From Anastrepha obliqua (taxonomy: Eukaryota; Arthropoda; Insecta; Diptera; Tephritidae): a stretch of DNA of 64,000 bases. The DNA lies in NCBI RefSeq assembly GCF_027943255.1, contig NC_072893.1, forward strand, positions 83,149,784-83,213,783. The letters are read 5' to 3'. The notes beneath the pieces were generated by a model, which saw only the letters and a list, made by a program, of their open reading frames with translations, did no database searches and was not told the origin of the DNA. Positions 11,548-22,045 of the stretch are shown one piece after another; the stretch's first letter is position 1; each line of letters opens with the position of its first letter. A program made the translations under genes and the position numbers.

Positions 11548-11880
11548 GGCCGCCGTAGCCGAATGGATTGGTGCGTGACTACCATTCGGAATTCACAGAT
11601 AGAACGTCGGTACGAATCTCGGTGAAAACACCAAAATTAAGAAAAACATTTTTCTAACAGCGGTCGCCCCTCGGCAGTCAATGGCAAACCTCTGAGAGTA
11701 TTTCTGCCAAAAAAAAGCTCCTCATATAAAAAAAAATATCTGCCGTTCGGAGTCGACTTGAAGCTGTAAGTCCCTCCATTTGTGGAACAACATCAAGACG
11801 CACACCACAAATAGAACGAGGAGTTCGGCCAAACACCCAACAAGGGTGTACGCGCCAATTATATATATATATATATATTA
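11548..11880 (+). repeat. tRNA-derived SINE, near full length
   Basis: The head resembles a tRNA gene: an A box TAGCCGAATGG at 11556-11566 and a B-box-like GGTACGAATCTC at 11609-11620. Both would be internal RNA polymerase III promoter elements. The spacing of 53 bp suits a tRNA with a long variable arm. A unique body of about 230 bp follows (CGGTCGCCCCTCGGCAG, CTGCCGTTCGGAGTCG, TCCCTCCATTTGTGGAACAA, GGGTGTACGCGCCAATT). The copy ends in a (TA)n tail at 11862-11879. It encodes no protein and would depend on a LINE RT for movement. Confidence 0.85.
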
Positions 11881-11894
11881 ATAAACGCTACTCA

Positions 11895-12582
11895 TTAGGA
11901 ACGCAATTGCGTAATCCCATTGTAGCCATAAACTAGGTATATCTTTTCAGCAAAATATACCAGAAGATTTTGTCGTCTTGTGCGATAAATTTTAGTTTCC
12001 TTTGGTACTAAGTTTCTTTCTTTTAGCCTAGAAGCCACCAGCTCAGAAGCAGACTTTGATAGACCCAAATCTCTGATAAGCTTGTTTGAATCACCTTGTC
12101 TAAATGGACTTGGCGTTTCCAGGTCACATTCAAAGTCACTATCAACCTGCAATCGGTATGCGCTTTTAAATGCATAGAGTCCTCCTGCGATGTACCAGAT
12201 TGATGTTCATATGATATATTAGAGCTTAAAACACGTCTATATGCCGACCGTATGCAAGGATATTCCCATTTGGCTCAACTTTTCCGGTTAATGCCAGTTA
12301 TGTTAACCAAACTAAAACAACTGTAGTCGAGCGGGCTAACGGGTTCCTTTCAGACCATAGGGTTTCGTACCTAAATCTATTCATTTCCTTATTTGTCCAC
12401 AAACGGAGAAACTCAATGCATATTTTGCATGCCTCTTGATTAATCCATGGCTTACTTTTCATTTCCATCGGGCGGCCAAAATAATTGTTGTAAGCCTCAA
12501 TTACGAACGGAGTCACATCTAATCGGAATTCCTTAAGCATATACTCTCCGCAAATAAAACAAAATTGATTCGGATCATTCAC
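11895..12582 (-). pseudogene. relic of an uncharacterised Cys-rich arthropod multigene family
   Basis: The frame from ATG 12582 reads FCFICGEYMLKEFRLDVTPF, AYNNYFGRP, then CKICIEFLRLW: two CxxC pairs, probably one zinc site. Near 12370 the homologous frame changes to NPMV, then a stop where family members have Trp (TGG to TGA), KEP, and SCFSLVNITGINRKS. The final part (11895-12152) shifts again: SDLE-type words, SASELVASRLKERNL, then RRQNLLVYFAEKIYLVYGYN. I recall this order (CxxCG, TP.V..AY..YFG, CxxC, DCYFC, GINRK, SRL..WNLL, LSxYF) from uncharacterised arthropod proteins. No function is known to me. The copy is dead, with at least two frameshifts and one nonsense codon. It ends just right of the SINE tail and is close to the mariner at 12.7 kb. 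Confidence 0.65.
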
Positions 12583-12710
12583 ACAAACTAGTCAACCATG
12601 CCAAATTATAATAATAAACATTTTTTTATAATATTGCAGCAAATGAGCAATGAAAAGCAATGAATTATTAACAAACGCCATACTCCGTAAACAAGAGCTG
12701 TCACAAATTA

Positions 12711-13870
12711 CTGTGGGCAAAAAGGAAGGCGAACTTTCATGTGAAATCAGTAATATATTTACGCTTGTGTTTACCAAACGACCAAGAGTGCATTTTTCGA
12801 TTTTTACAATGTCTGATTTGATTGAGCAGAGAAGTACCATCAAATTTTGCTTGCGGAATGAAATTTCAGCTGCGGAAACGTTTAGTATGTTGCAGAAGGC
12901 ATTTGGTGATTCGACCATGTTGCAGAAAAATGTTTATAAGTGGTACAAAGACTTCAAAGAGGGTCGAGAACGTGTTGATGACTTGGAGCGCTCCGGACGA
13001 TCATCGACGTCAACAGATGACCAACACGTCAATAAAGTGAAGAAGTTAGTGCTCAAAAATCGTCGGTTGACTGTTAAAGACCTTACTGATATGATCGGAA
13101 TATGAGAAGGATCTGTGAAAACCATTTGGAAAGACCATTTGAACCTACGAAAAGTCAAATCTCGTTTGGTACCGAAAACTCTCAATTTCTTGGAAAAAAG
13201 TCGTCGCGTTGATGTATGAGAAACAATGCTTTCAGACTATCAGGACAAGCTCAAATGCATCATTACGGGAGATGAGACTTGGATTTATGATTACGACCTT
13301 GAGACAACCAACCAATCAAGCGAATATCGTGCAGATCGAAAAGAGCACGTCAAAGTCGTTCAAAAATAAAGTTCATGATGACAGTTTTTTTCGATTTTCG
13401 TGGTGTGGTGCACTATGAATTCCTTCCACCTGGCCAAACTGTTAATAAGGAATACTATTATTACGTGAAGCAATTCGTCTAAAAAGACCAGAATTATGGT
13501 CGATAATGCACCGTCTCACACTGCACTAGTTCTTCGTGACCGTTTGACAAAAATGCCACGCATATCGTTCCGCAACCACCGTATTCGCCTGATTTGGCTC
13601 CGTGGGACTTCTGGCTATTCCCAAAACTCAAGAGACCACTCCGGGGAACGCGTTTCGAGTCGATTGAGGAGAAAAAAGCTGAATCGAAGAAGGTGCTGAT
13701 GGCTATACCGGAAATGGACTATTTGGCATGTTTCGGGGATTGGAAAAATCGTTGGCATAAGTGTATTTCATCGAGAGGGGATTATTTTGAAGGGGATGAA
13801 ATTCATTTACAAGAATAAATAAAGGTTTTTCATTTTACAACCACATTCACCTTACTTTTTGCCCACAGAG
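12711..13870 (+). mobile_element. complete-ended mariner element
   Basis: The left terminal repeat starts CTGTGGGCAAAAAGGAAGG at 12711. The right, in reverse complement, reads CTCTGTGGGCAAAAAGTAAG, ending at 13870. Both sides have TA (12709-12710 and 13871-13872), the mariner target duplication. The length of 1,160 bp is slightly short for mariner (usually about 1.3 kb), which fits internal deletions. The right-hand TA is also the left boundary of the next element. Confidence 0.88.
12809..13818 (+). pseudogene. mariner transposase (DD34D), inactivated
   Basis: The start at ATG 12809 (MSDLIEQRSTIKFCLRNE) fits mariner better than the longer open frame upstream, which crosses the terminal repeat. 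The helix-turn-helix region is open to 13102, where IGIS becomes IGI plus stop (TCA to TGA). A second stop replaces Cys in DVCET near 13218. The catalytic Asp codons are all present: ITGDETW (13271-13273), MVDNAPSH (13502-13504) and APWDFW (13606-13608). The second and third lie in different frames because of a 1-bp loss in the run after RLTK, and the middle also has deletions. The C-terminus (RWHKCISSRGDYFEGDEI) is intact, ending at TAA 13818. It cannot make active transposase. Confidence 0.9.
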
Positions 13871-13872
13871 TA

Positions 13873-14593
13873 GGGTGGGCCATGTAAAATTTGATTTTTG
13901 AATCGGCTATAAAAAAAACTAGTCAATATTTTTTCAATCTTTGTTTATATTTTGAAGATTGAACATTGTCATTTATGAATGAAAAATAATATCGTTCAAA
14001 TGACTGCCACGACTGGCTTTACAGTAGGCCATTCGATCAACCCAAGTTTTAAGCACATTTTCGATTGTTTGGGCTCCAATTTCATGAATGGCAACTTCGA
14101 TTTCGTGTTTTAAAGCATCAATCGTCTCTGGATGGTTCGCATAGCATTTGTCCTTAACGGCTCACCACAAAAAATAGTCCAACGGGCTTAAATCACAGCT
14201 CCGAGGCGGCCAATTGATATCGGAATTTCGGTTGATTATTCGGTTTTCAAAAACGGTAGCCAAAAGTTCGAGTGTAACTTTGGCAGTGCGACAAGTTGCA
14301 CCGTCTTGTTGAAACCAAATGTCATCCATGTCATCCTCTTCAATTTTTGAAAAGAAAAACTCGTTGAGCATGTCACGGTAACGCTCGCCATTTACTGTAA
14401 CCGCGGAAGAAGAAGAAGACTCACCACTTTGGAAATAGGTTTTCAATATTTCCCAATTTTGTTCAAGCGTATAGCTTCCCATTTCGTAAATGTCAAACCT
14501 TTAAGTAAATTATGAATACATTTGATATGTGATTTGTGTTACCATTCTCAAAAAAATAGGTGTTTCAAAAAGCAAACGCTATATGGCCCACCC
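13873..14593 (-). mobile_element. internally deleted DDE (Tc1/mariner-superfamily) element with TIRs
   Basis: The terminal repeats are GGGTGGGCCATGTAAA at 13873 and, in reverse complement, GGGTGGGCCATATAGCG at the other end. TA flanks both sides (13871-13872 and 14594-14595). The 721-bp element keeps the transposase start and C-terminus but has lost the middle, so it is non-autonomous. It abuts the mariner with only the TA between them. Confidence 0.88.
13973..14482 (-). pseudogene. DDE transposase with internal deletion and one stop
   Basis: From ATG 14482: MGSYTLEQNWEILKTYFQSG (helix-turn-helix start), a short Ser run, then a jump straight to VTVNGERYRDMLNEF. Next come FQQDGATCRTAK (second catalytic Asp) and PPRSCDLSPLDYFLW (third). 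The segment with the first Asp (FSDEAHF in relatives) and most of the DNA-binding domain are missing. After DYFLW a stop replaces Gly (GG to TG at about 14160). The frame then continues through AVKDKCYANHPETIDALK to a natural stop at 13973-13975 after HLNDIIFHS. The 37.1 kb copy shows what the missing middle looks like. Confidence 0.88.
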
Positions 14594-14894
14594 TATATTT
14601 AGAATCAGCGTCTTCAAATGAGTGCACATCAAATGATAAACCTCACTCATAAGACAAAAGTTGTAAATTTGTAGGCCAGTCTAATTTTATGCCGTTTTCG
14701 AATCGCAGATGGGTTTTTAAGAGAAGCTTTTTCATGGTAGAAATGTACTTTACGGTTTTTCAAATTTTGGGGTTTCGCAACCACACTGGTCTTCGAACCT
14801 GGCGCGTATCGCATAATCCTAATTGGTCGTTTTTAATAAAAAAAGGAATCAATTCGGTGGATTAAAAAAAAATAAATTAAACAATAACTAAAAA

Positions 14895-15264
14895 AAAAAA
14901 TATTACTCCTTTTCTGATAGTGTATTTCAGCAGTCACTCTATATAATAAAAGCAAAAGTAAACAAGTTTCTGGTTTAAGATATATGTATGTATACTTTTT
15001 CAATTTAAAGAAAACTCGAGTAGGGCACACAATTGCTCTCAGCACTGGCCCAAATCAATTGGCGCCAAAAAGAAAATATTACTCCTTTTCTGATAGTGTA
15101 TTTCAGCAGTCACTCTATATAATAAAAGCAAAAGTAAACAAGTTTCTGGTTTAAGATATATGTATGTATACTTTTTCAATTTAAAGAAAACTCGAGTAGG
15201 GCACACAATAGAGCTCACTTGCAACGAATCGCTCTCAGCACTGGCCCAAATCAATTGGCGCCAA
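14895..15264. repeat. tandem direct duplication, about 175 and 195 bp
   Basis: The segment from TATTACTCCTTTTCTGATAG to CAATTGGCGCCAA occurs twice in tandem (about 14895-15069 and 15070-15264). It is nearly identical apart from a 20-bp net difference: the second copy has AGAGCTCACTTGCAACGAATC after CACACAAT. There is no coding content: the similar open frames on the minus strand are the duplicated noncoding unit. High identity suggests a recent duplication. Confidence 0.93.
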
Positions 15265-17466
15265 TAAACGCTTCTAAAAGCATTGATTATTACAAATCGT
15301 TGGGGTAAGAGTTCGTATAATTTTCAATGGCTTTATTTTCAGAAAATAACCAACTTTATTGACGTGCAACACGCAAACTTAAAGGGCGCGCACCCATTTT
15401 TTAATCGATTTTTCGATTTATTTCACTTTTTTATACAAGTATACTCACTCACACCTACGCATACACGCACGCATATGTATGTATTGTCGTTTAACTGCAA
15501 ACGCGAAAAAGCAATTTGCGCGCTATCAGCAACAAATAATCTTCGAAAAATTTCGGCTTGCAATAATCTAACGACAATAGACAGCAACAACAACACGCAG
15601 CTGAATGTATGTTGTACATTTATTCTTTGGAAGTAATCTACGCAAGTTGACACGCTGCTGTTGCATGCTGCCGACTTTGTTGCGACAGTTTGTGCATATT
15701 AACACAGCATGTTGCATGCCTCAATCAAATTCGCTATTATTATTAGAAGCGCACGCACCCCTTACATCTGCTGGCAATTGTTGTCGCTCATCCCCACCTC
15801 CGCCCATCCCCAAAAAAACACAAACTTAAGCTAACTGAGATAGCGTACAGCAGATAGTGAAGCAGAGTTCCACATCACACATCCAACCACCGCAACTCGC
15901 TGTCAGTTCAATCGTTTGGCCCACCCATATGCGTATTTTATGCCATATATTGATCGGCACCAACAGCGCGGCGGCATTTTGAGTTTTATCAACAACAATC
16001 GGCGTAGTGATTGCCATGCGTTGCACGTTTGGCGGCGAATAATTTTGTGTGTGTGTGTGGGGGGATGTTTGCGTGTGTAGTTGCTTGTGTGTGCCACACA
16101 CATGTCACTTCAATCAGCGCAGCTACATAGACGATTATGTCACTTCAACCACCCACACTCCAGCAGCAGCGGCTTGCTGTTACACTGACAAATGAGGGGT
16201 TGTGAACTTTTCCGTGCACCCCATCGTACCATCCCATCAGCAATGGCTGCTGCTTCTTTCATGCTTCCTTTTCGATGCAGTTAAATTTTGTTGTTGTTGG
16301 TGTTGTTGTTGTTACTCAAGCAAATGCTGTTAAACTTTGATTTCTTGTCATTCGCCACTGCCAGCCATCTGGCTGCTGTTAGTAACTTGCAGCGGCCCTT
16401 GTGCTGCTGCTGCCTCGTCAGTAATTTTAGTTGTTCAACTGTTTGCCTAGCACTTTGAGTGATTTTCACGGCTGTCAAGGATTTTCACACCCAGCTCACT
16501 TGCTCTTCTACCGTTGTTCGAAGCCATCTTTGGCTGCCAATAATCTTTTGCTCCGGGAAATGTCGATGTTTGCCTTGGAAAAGGATGAATGCCCTGAAGG
16601 GTGCATTTGTAGAGATATGACTTTAAGTTAGTAACGGGAATTAAAAGATTTTGTGAAGGTCGGTAAAGGATATATGAGACGAAGCTGGAGATAAACCGTT
16701 TTCTACTTTTGCAGCTTTTAATCGTATTAGGAAAAACTTGAACCAGTTAAGTAGCATATTTTTATAAAATTAATTTTAAATAATCTATATGTAATTCTCG
16801 TAATAGCAGCTGTTTAGTTTGAGCAGGGATATAAAGATATAATCCAGATTTATTATTGATGACACCGATTAGTTTTGATGACAAGAGTGATTTATTTATT
16901 ATATAAAATTGAAAAATATATTAATATTATTTTACATGGCTGAAGAGCAACTGTTCTCTCTCTCTCTCTCTCTCATTCTGGTATGCATTTATGTTACAAT
17001 AAGAGTACAAGACGAATGCATGATGGAAAAATAAAGAGAAGGCGCCTATCGTGATACCGTTACTTTGCTCTCAGCAAATTTGACAGTGGGCTTATTAGCA
17101 TCCGTATGGCCAGATTACCATTTTTGTAACTTGATTACGCATTTTTTTGTTATTTAGTCTCGGAGTTTTAGTTTTCCTTCATGACATTTTTCTAGGCTGT
17201 TCTAATTAAAATGTGTAATAAATATTTTTGTAAAACATACATTTTTTGTTTAATTAGTTCAATAATTCACTCAGTTATATTTAGCTTTACTTTTTTTTAA
17301 CATCTGGTCACATGGCCCGCGATTGCGGTTACTGTTGATGTTCTTCTCCTTTCGGAAGTCACATCTCTCTCGCTACTGCAGTGTTGCCTAGCTTTGGATA
17401 TAAAAACGCACTGAAACGCACATTTAAGGAAAATAAAATATAAAATTCTTATTGAATTATATAAAG
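15265..17466. other. unannotated, relatively GC-rich spacer
   Basis: Holds CA/TG and GTTGTTG runs, CAG/CAA-rich stretches (15580-15800, 16280-16440) and a (TC)n run at 16955-16974. Composition is less AT-rich than the neighbours and is typical of noncoding DNA near fly genes. No exon could be supported. Confidence 0.4.
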
Positions 17467-17753
17467 AACTTTATATATATATATATATCCCATTTGTGGT
17501 GTGCGTCTTGATGTTGTTCCATAAATGGAGGGACCTACAGTTTCAAGCCGACTCCGAACGGCAGATATTTTTATGAGGAGCTTTTTCATGGCAAAAATAC
17601 ACTCGGAGGTTTGCCAATGACTGCCGAGGGGCGACCGCTATTAGAAAAATGTTTTTCTTAATTTTGGTGTTTCACCGAGGTTCGAACCGACGTTCTCTCT
17701 GTGAATTCCGAATGGTAGTCACGCACCAACCCATTCGGCTACGGCGGCCGCCT
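17467..17753 (-). repeat. tRNA-derived SINE copy
   Basis: Minus-strand copy. The head GGCCGCCGTAGCCGAATGG and a canonical B box GGTTCGAACCTC lie near 17753 and 17690. The body matches the 11.5 kb copy through TGGAACAACATCAAGACGCA. About 50 bp of the 3' body is missing, and the (TA)n tail (17469-17488) follows directly after CACAAATGGG. This is the best preserved polymerase III-type head in the window. Confidence 0.88.
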
Positions 17754-18464
17754 TTATATGCTTGACAAATTGTGTTTAAGTACAATATGTTTTTTTTAAA
17801 TAAATGTTATATGGCTATTTACAATTCAATTTATGAGTTTTTTGATAAGGGAACGACTTGTTTCTTTACATTTGAGGTTATGTAACAAGAAAAGAGTACC
17901 TTTAGTAAAAAAGTCAATATGGTTTCTTCAGTATTTTCTGGCATTTTTTTGCTTATTTTTACTATGAATACACCTGTTGATGCTCTAAGTCCCACTAAGG
18001 ATTGAGGACCGGAAGAAACCATTACACCTCTAGGTTTTAATTCCAATTCAGTAAATTCAAACGCATTTAAAATGTGTAAAAAGGTTTCCATTGTTAAGAA
18101 TATTTGAGAAAAAAGATTTAATAATTTTGCCTAACCGTAAAAGGAGCAAAAAAAAAAATAAACTTGCTCTTTAAAACTGTGAAATTTTCACGAATTAACA
18201 AATTTCCATTAGCACTAAAATCTTCTTAGAGTGACTTTTCTTAACCTTCTTTTCTTTATAGCACAGTTTTTTTAAGTTACAGTTTCGGTAGCTCTAAATT
18301 AAAAGAAAACGATACAAACACCAAACTTTAAATTTTTCACATTTTGGGTATAAAAAACTGTAAATTTATTGCGAAGAGCAAATGGTTGGCAAAACTGTAC
18401 AACTCAGCTAATGTGACATCATGTACTCTCTGATGGGCGCAATCTTGTTTCTATCGTTCTTGAG

Positions 18465-18715
18465 ATGAATGTATTCCAATGATGATAGTTACCAAGTGTC
18501 GCTAATCTGCTATGGTGAACAACAAAATTGTGAGAGTAAGTTCGACTGCCACATCACCACATATTCAGTAACAGCTTTCTGTCCACTCACACACTCGTCC
18601 AATCAGTCGTTGTTCAGACGGCAACGAAGTAATATGAGCGCAGGCTACGTTGATTTTTTCGTATATCACCAACACAACCTCAGTTTTTTCGTAAATAAAC
18701 CGTTGTCATGATCAT
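18465..18715 (+). repeat. dispersed repeat, first copy (unnamed)
   Basis: Aligns along its length with 21700-21975. The best block is ACTCGTCCAATCAGTCGTTG, TTCAGACGGCAACGAAGTAA, then TATGAGCGCAGGCTACGTT and TCGTATATCACCAACAC. It contains CCAAT-type motifs and no protein motif. It could be part of an LTR, a promoter-bearing repeat or a DNA-element interior. Confidence 0.7.
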
Positions 18716-19639
18716 AGATGACTAGATGTGAAACTTTTTTTTCTCGTGAGAGCGCTAAAAAATGTGCATCTTTTTAACATTTTCCAATATTGCCACACCG
18801 GTAGAAACATGAATTGGGTATTTTTTTAAACAAAAATTGGGAATTTTTAGTTTCCACACCACCATTGAGGTTAGTATTTAGTGTGCGGTTGCCCAATAGC
18901 CTTATATCACTCGTAAACACCTACATATACTAAAAATAAGCACAATCCGTATAAAATATGTACATAAATAAGCAAAAAATTTAAAAATTTATATGTAAAT
19001 GAAATTATTTAAAACTGATATACATAAGTAATTTAATAATAATAAAGTTATGAACCCGAAAAACATAAGTTATAATCAAAAACATGTCTTATTGCGATTT
19101 TTTAATATAACACATAAAGTGGGTAACAAAAAAAAAATTCTCAAGCAACGAACAAAATAAGCTAAAGCAGATTACCTTTAATTTTTGTAAAATATCTCAA
19201 ACACAAATTCAATTCCCTTACCTACGCTTTTCAACCATAGAATATTTACGTATAGTATATAAAAATTTACATAAACCAACACACAGTTTTCAATAAAATT
19301 ACATTATGTACATAAGACTAATTAAAAGTAGAAGTCGAAAAGGATATAACGAGCTTTGGATTCTACAAACTCACTTCAATTCAAATTATTATATTTCAAT
19401 TGAATTAATTTTAGCACAAATAATTATAAACATTTCAACACGTTATTTCTCCATTAAGCGAAAACGAACTGTTTTCGTCAGTTATTTTTGGCGGGTTTCT
19501 TCTGGCAGCCTGCCATTTCGCCTCTCAGCTGTTCAAATTCCCATAATGTGTGAGTGCTGCCAAGTTTTGAAACGTCCTCATGGGCGCGCTCTCTCTCAAA
19601 ATGAAAAAGTTTCACATCTTATTATCTATGGTCATGGTC

Positions 19640-19760
19640 CTGATGACATCAGCCAATCAACTGATTCCATCAAAATCGCTGAGCGCCCATTAACGATCTG
19701 ATATTGGCCACACCTCACGCATGCACTTAATATTATTCTCTTTGAATATAAAAGAGGTTC
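19640..19760 (+). repeat. CCAAT-core repeat with TATA-like box
   Basis: GACATCAGCCAATCAACTGA, then TCAAAATCGCTGAGCGCCC and TTAACG, match the cores at 10.9 kb and 21.98 kb. A TATAAAAG lies 40-50 bp further on (19747-19754). A CCAAT motif upstream of TATA is promoter-like and would suit an LTR U3 or a gene promoter. No flanking coding region supports either. Confidence 0.5.
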
Positions 19761-20664
19761 TCTTATTTCTTACCTCTTTGGTGCTGAGTTATACTCGTAT
19801 GCGTATGGTCATGTTGAACGTGACTATCGTACACTAAAATCGTCATCTAAACCGTTTTGTTTTTTTTTTTAATTTCAGGCATTCTTTCCTTTTCAAGATG
19901 CAGTATGTCTAATAGCAGCGTGACTGCCATAAAGCAGTAACTATTTGACCAATTCCATTCCAACGCTGTAAGGACTCACACGCATCGTTTTTCCATTAAG
20001 AGTTTTGGGTAGCTTCTGTTGATTTTTTCACGAAATTACATATAAAAAAACGATAGTATTCAATCTATCAATTTTCACATAATAAGAAGAAAATTAATAA
20101 AGGTATGTAATATGAATAAAGAATTGTGGAGTATTAAATATAATCAACAAAAATATATTTAAATAAAAATTTATAGTATTTAACAATAGTATTGCAGTTT
20201 TTTTATACGGGCTGCTTACATTTTTTAAACAAAACTTGAAGTGCTTTTAGTTTTTTTCTTAATGTCTACTGACAACGCCTCCACTTTTTCCAACGCTTGC
20301 TTGCGTTTGTAAACTTGTTTGCTCTGCATTTCGCATATTTGCTAACTTTTTCCGGCTTAGCCCCTTGCGTATGCGCTCACACCCAAGATGATCGAATACA
20401 AGGTTGCGCCATCCCAATTCGTTGTGTCGTCAGGCCCCATGAATAAACAAGCAACGGGAAGGAGAATTACTTATCTGTGAAGAAAAAGAGTAGACCAAAG
20501 GCAATACTAACTACCAAACGCAAGTAAACTGCTACAATAACAACAGCAACAACCAAACCCCAAAAAAAAATTGTACACACACACATTCTTGCCACGGCGT
20601 CATCAGTATAAAAATGCATTACTTCATAATTTCCTTCAGCCACCGCTTTCCATTTTTGCCTAGT
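19761..20664. other. unannotated spacer
   Basis: AT-rich. No recognised motif. Confidence 0.35.
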
Positions 20665-21214
20665 AAGAGGTTTTCCAATAAGAGGTGTTATTTTGATAAT
20701 CAAAGAAAAATGCTATTTTTTAATATAAATGATCGGATCTTTATTTCATTATAAAGAGAAAGGCTTGCCGTTAATAGTGGAAAATAACATCAGGAAAATT
20801 ACCACCACGACCACGCTTACAGGACAATATCCTTTTCATGAAATTTTCAATAACCGAATTGCAAAGTGGCTGCCCTATGTCCTCGATAGCCTCACGAATT
20901 CCATCTTTGAGTTCTTGAATCGACCCTGGGCTGTTGGCGTATACCTTCTCTTTCACGTGGTCCCAAAGAAAAAAGTCACAAGGCGTTAAATCACAAGATC
21001 TCAGTGGCCAGTTATGATCACTTCTTCGAGAGATAATACGGTCCGGAAACTTTTCCCGTAAAAGATTAATGGTTTCGTTGCTTGTGTGGCACGTAGCGCC
21101 ATCTTCTTGAAAAAAAAACGTTGTCCAGATCAATACCATTCACTTCCGGGCGTAAAAAATCGTGAATCATCTCTACTCTAATCTAAATAACACCTGTTGT
21201 TGGAAAACACTGTA
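20665..21214 (-). mobile_element. internally deleted TIR transposon (Tc1/mariner superfamily)
   Basis: The ends are inverted repeats: left AGAGGTTTTCCAATAAGAGG then TGTTA (from about 20666), right in reverse complement TACAGTGTTTTCCAACAACA then GGTGTTA. TA occurs at both outer edges. The interior encodes only the C-terminal part of a DDE transposase, so the copy is non-autonomous. Confidence 0.75.
20771..21175 (-). pseudogene. DDE transposase C-terminal part, frameshifted
   Basis: The upstream frame reads MIHDFLRPEVNGIDLDNVFF. It is joined across a run of nine T to QEDGATCHTSNETINLL (second catalytic Asp), RSDHNWPLRSCDLTPCDFFL (third) and HVKEKVYANSPGSIQELK. The run of nine T, where eight would keep frame, gives a 1-bp frameshift, a likely slippage product. 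The DNA-binding domain and first catalytic Asp are absent. Same superfamily as the 14 kb and 37 kb copies but a different lineage, with Cys before the third Asp. Confidence 0.85.
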
Positions 21215-21699
21215 TTATGCATTTTTTACTTGTTTTGTAATTTATTTTTTCTTAAATTTGCTTGTCCTTCCTCCAACGTTGCTCATTTAGATTTATGTCA
21301 TTTATAAACAACAAAAATAATGTTTGAATATTTCAATTTCACACTTATGATGCCGCGCGGCACTTACTTTACATACAAAAGGGTCGCATGTACTTTTTTT
21401 TGCTCTTCGTACTCTCAGAAGGATTTGAAAGGGAAAAAATGATTTCAAACAAACTTATTCCATTATTTGTTGTTTCATGGCATGGTGTTTTGACTTAGCA
21501 TTTGAATATCTCGAAATAGGTTTTAAATACATACATACATATATATATCGAATTCGCTTACATTTACTGCATACAGGAATGTGGATATCAACACTAGTAA
21601 ACAAATATCACGGGAGAGAGAATGTAGAGGATGGCGACATTCACGGACCGCTATTCTGCTCTCAGTGAATATTACAGAATCAGCTGGCTTGCTGACCTA

Positions 21700-22045
21700 A
21701 ATAATAATACAATATTTGTAAGGATGATAGACTACCAGGTTTGGTCATTCTACTATTGTGAAACACCAAATTGTGTGAGCAACTCCGACTTGCATGTCAC
21801 CGAGGACTGGGCAGCAGAATTCTGTCCACTCCTTTCACACGTACTCCCACACTCGTCCAATCAGTCGTTGTTCAGATGGCATCGAAGTAATATGGGCGTA
21901 GGCTGCGTTAATGTTTTTTCGTATATCACCAACACTATCTCAGTTTTTTTGGAAACAAACTGTCATCATGACCCCGGCGATGTCAGCCAATCAGCTGCTG
22001 CTTTCAAATTCGCTGAGCGCCGGTGAACGGCCACACCTTTTAGAT
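21700..22045 (+). repeat. dispersed repeat, second copy, including the CCAAT core
   Basis: The first 270 bp align with 18465-18715. The last part (21978-22030) carries GTCAGCCAATCAGCTGCTG, TTCAAATTCGCTGAGCGCCG and GAACGG. This copy therefore links the two motifs and shows they belong to one larger repeat. Confidence 0.7.

Noticed and set aside
11548..11625. Functional tRNA gene
   Set aside because: A and B boxes are present, but the sequence does not fold into a standard acceptor stem by eye, and the same head recurs with the SINE body in many copies.
12650..12808. N-terminal extension of the mariner transposase frame
   Set aside because: The open frame begins outside the terminal repeat and crosses it. 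The Met at 12809 starts the family-like protein.
15423..16103. Short open frames in CA- and CAG-rich DNA (66-117 codons)
   Set aside because: Overlapping frames on both strands follow low-complexity runs, with no domain and no sensible start context.
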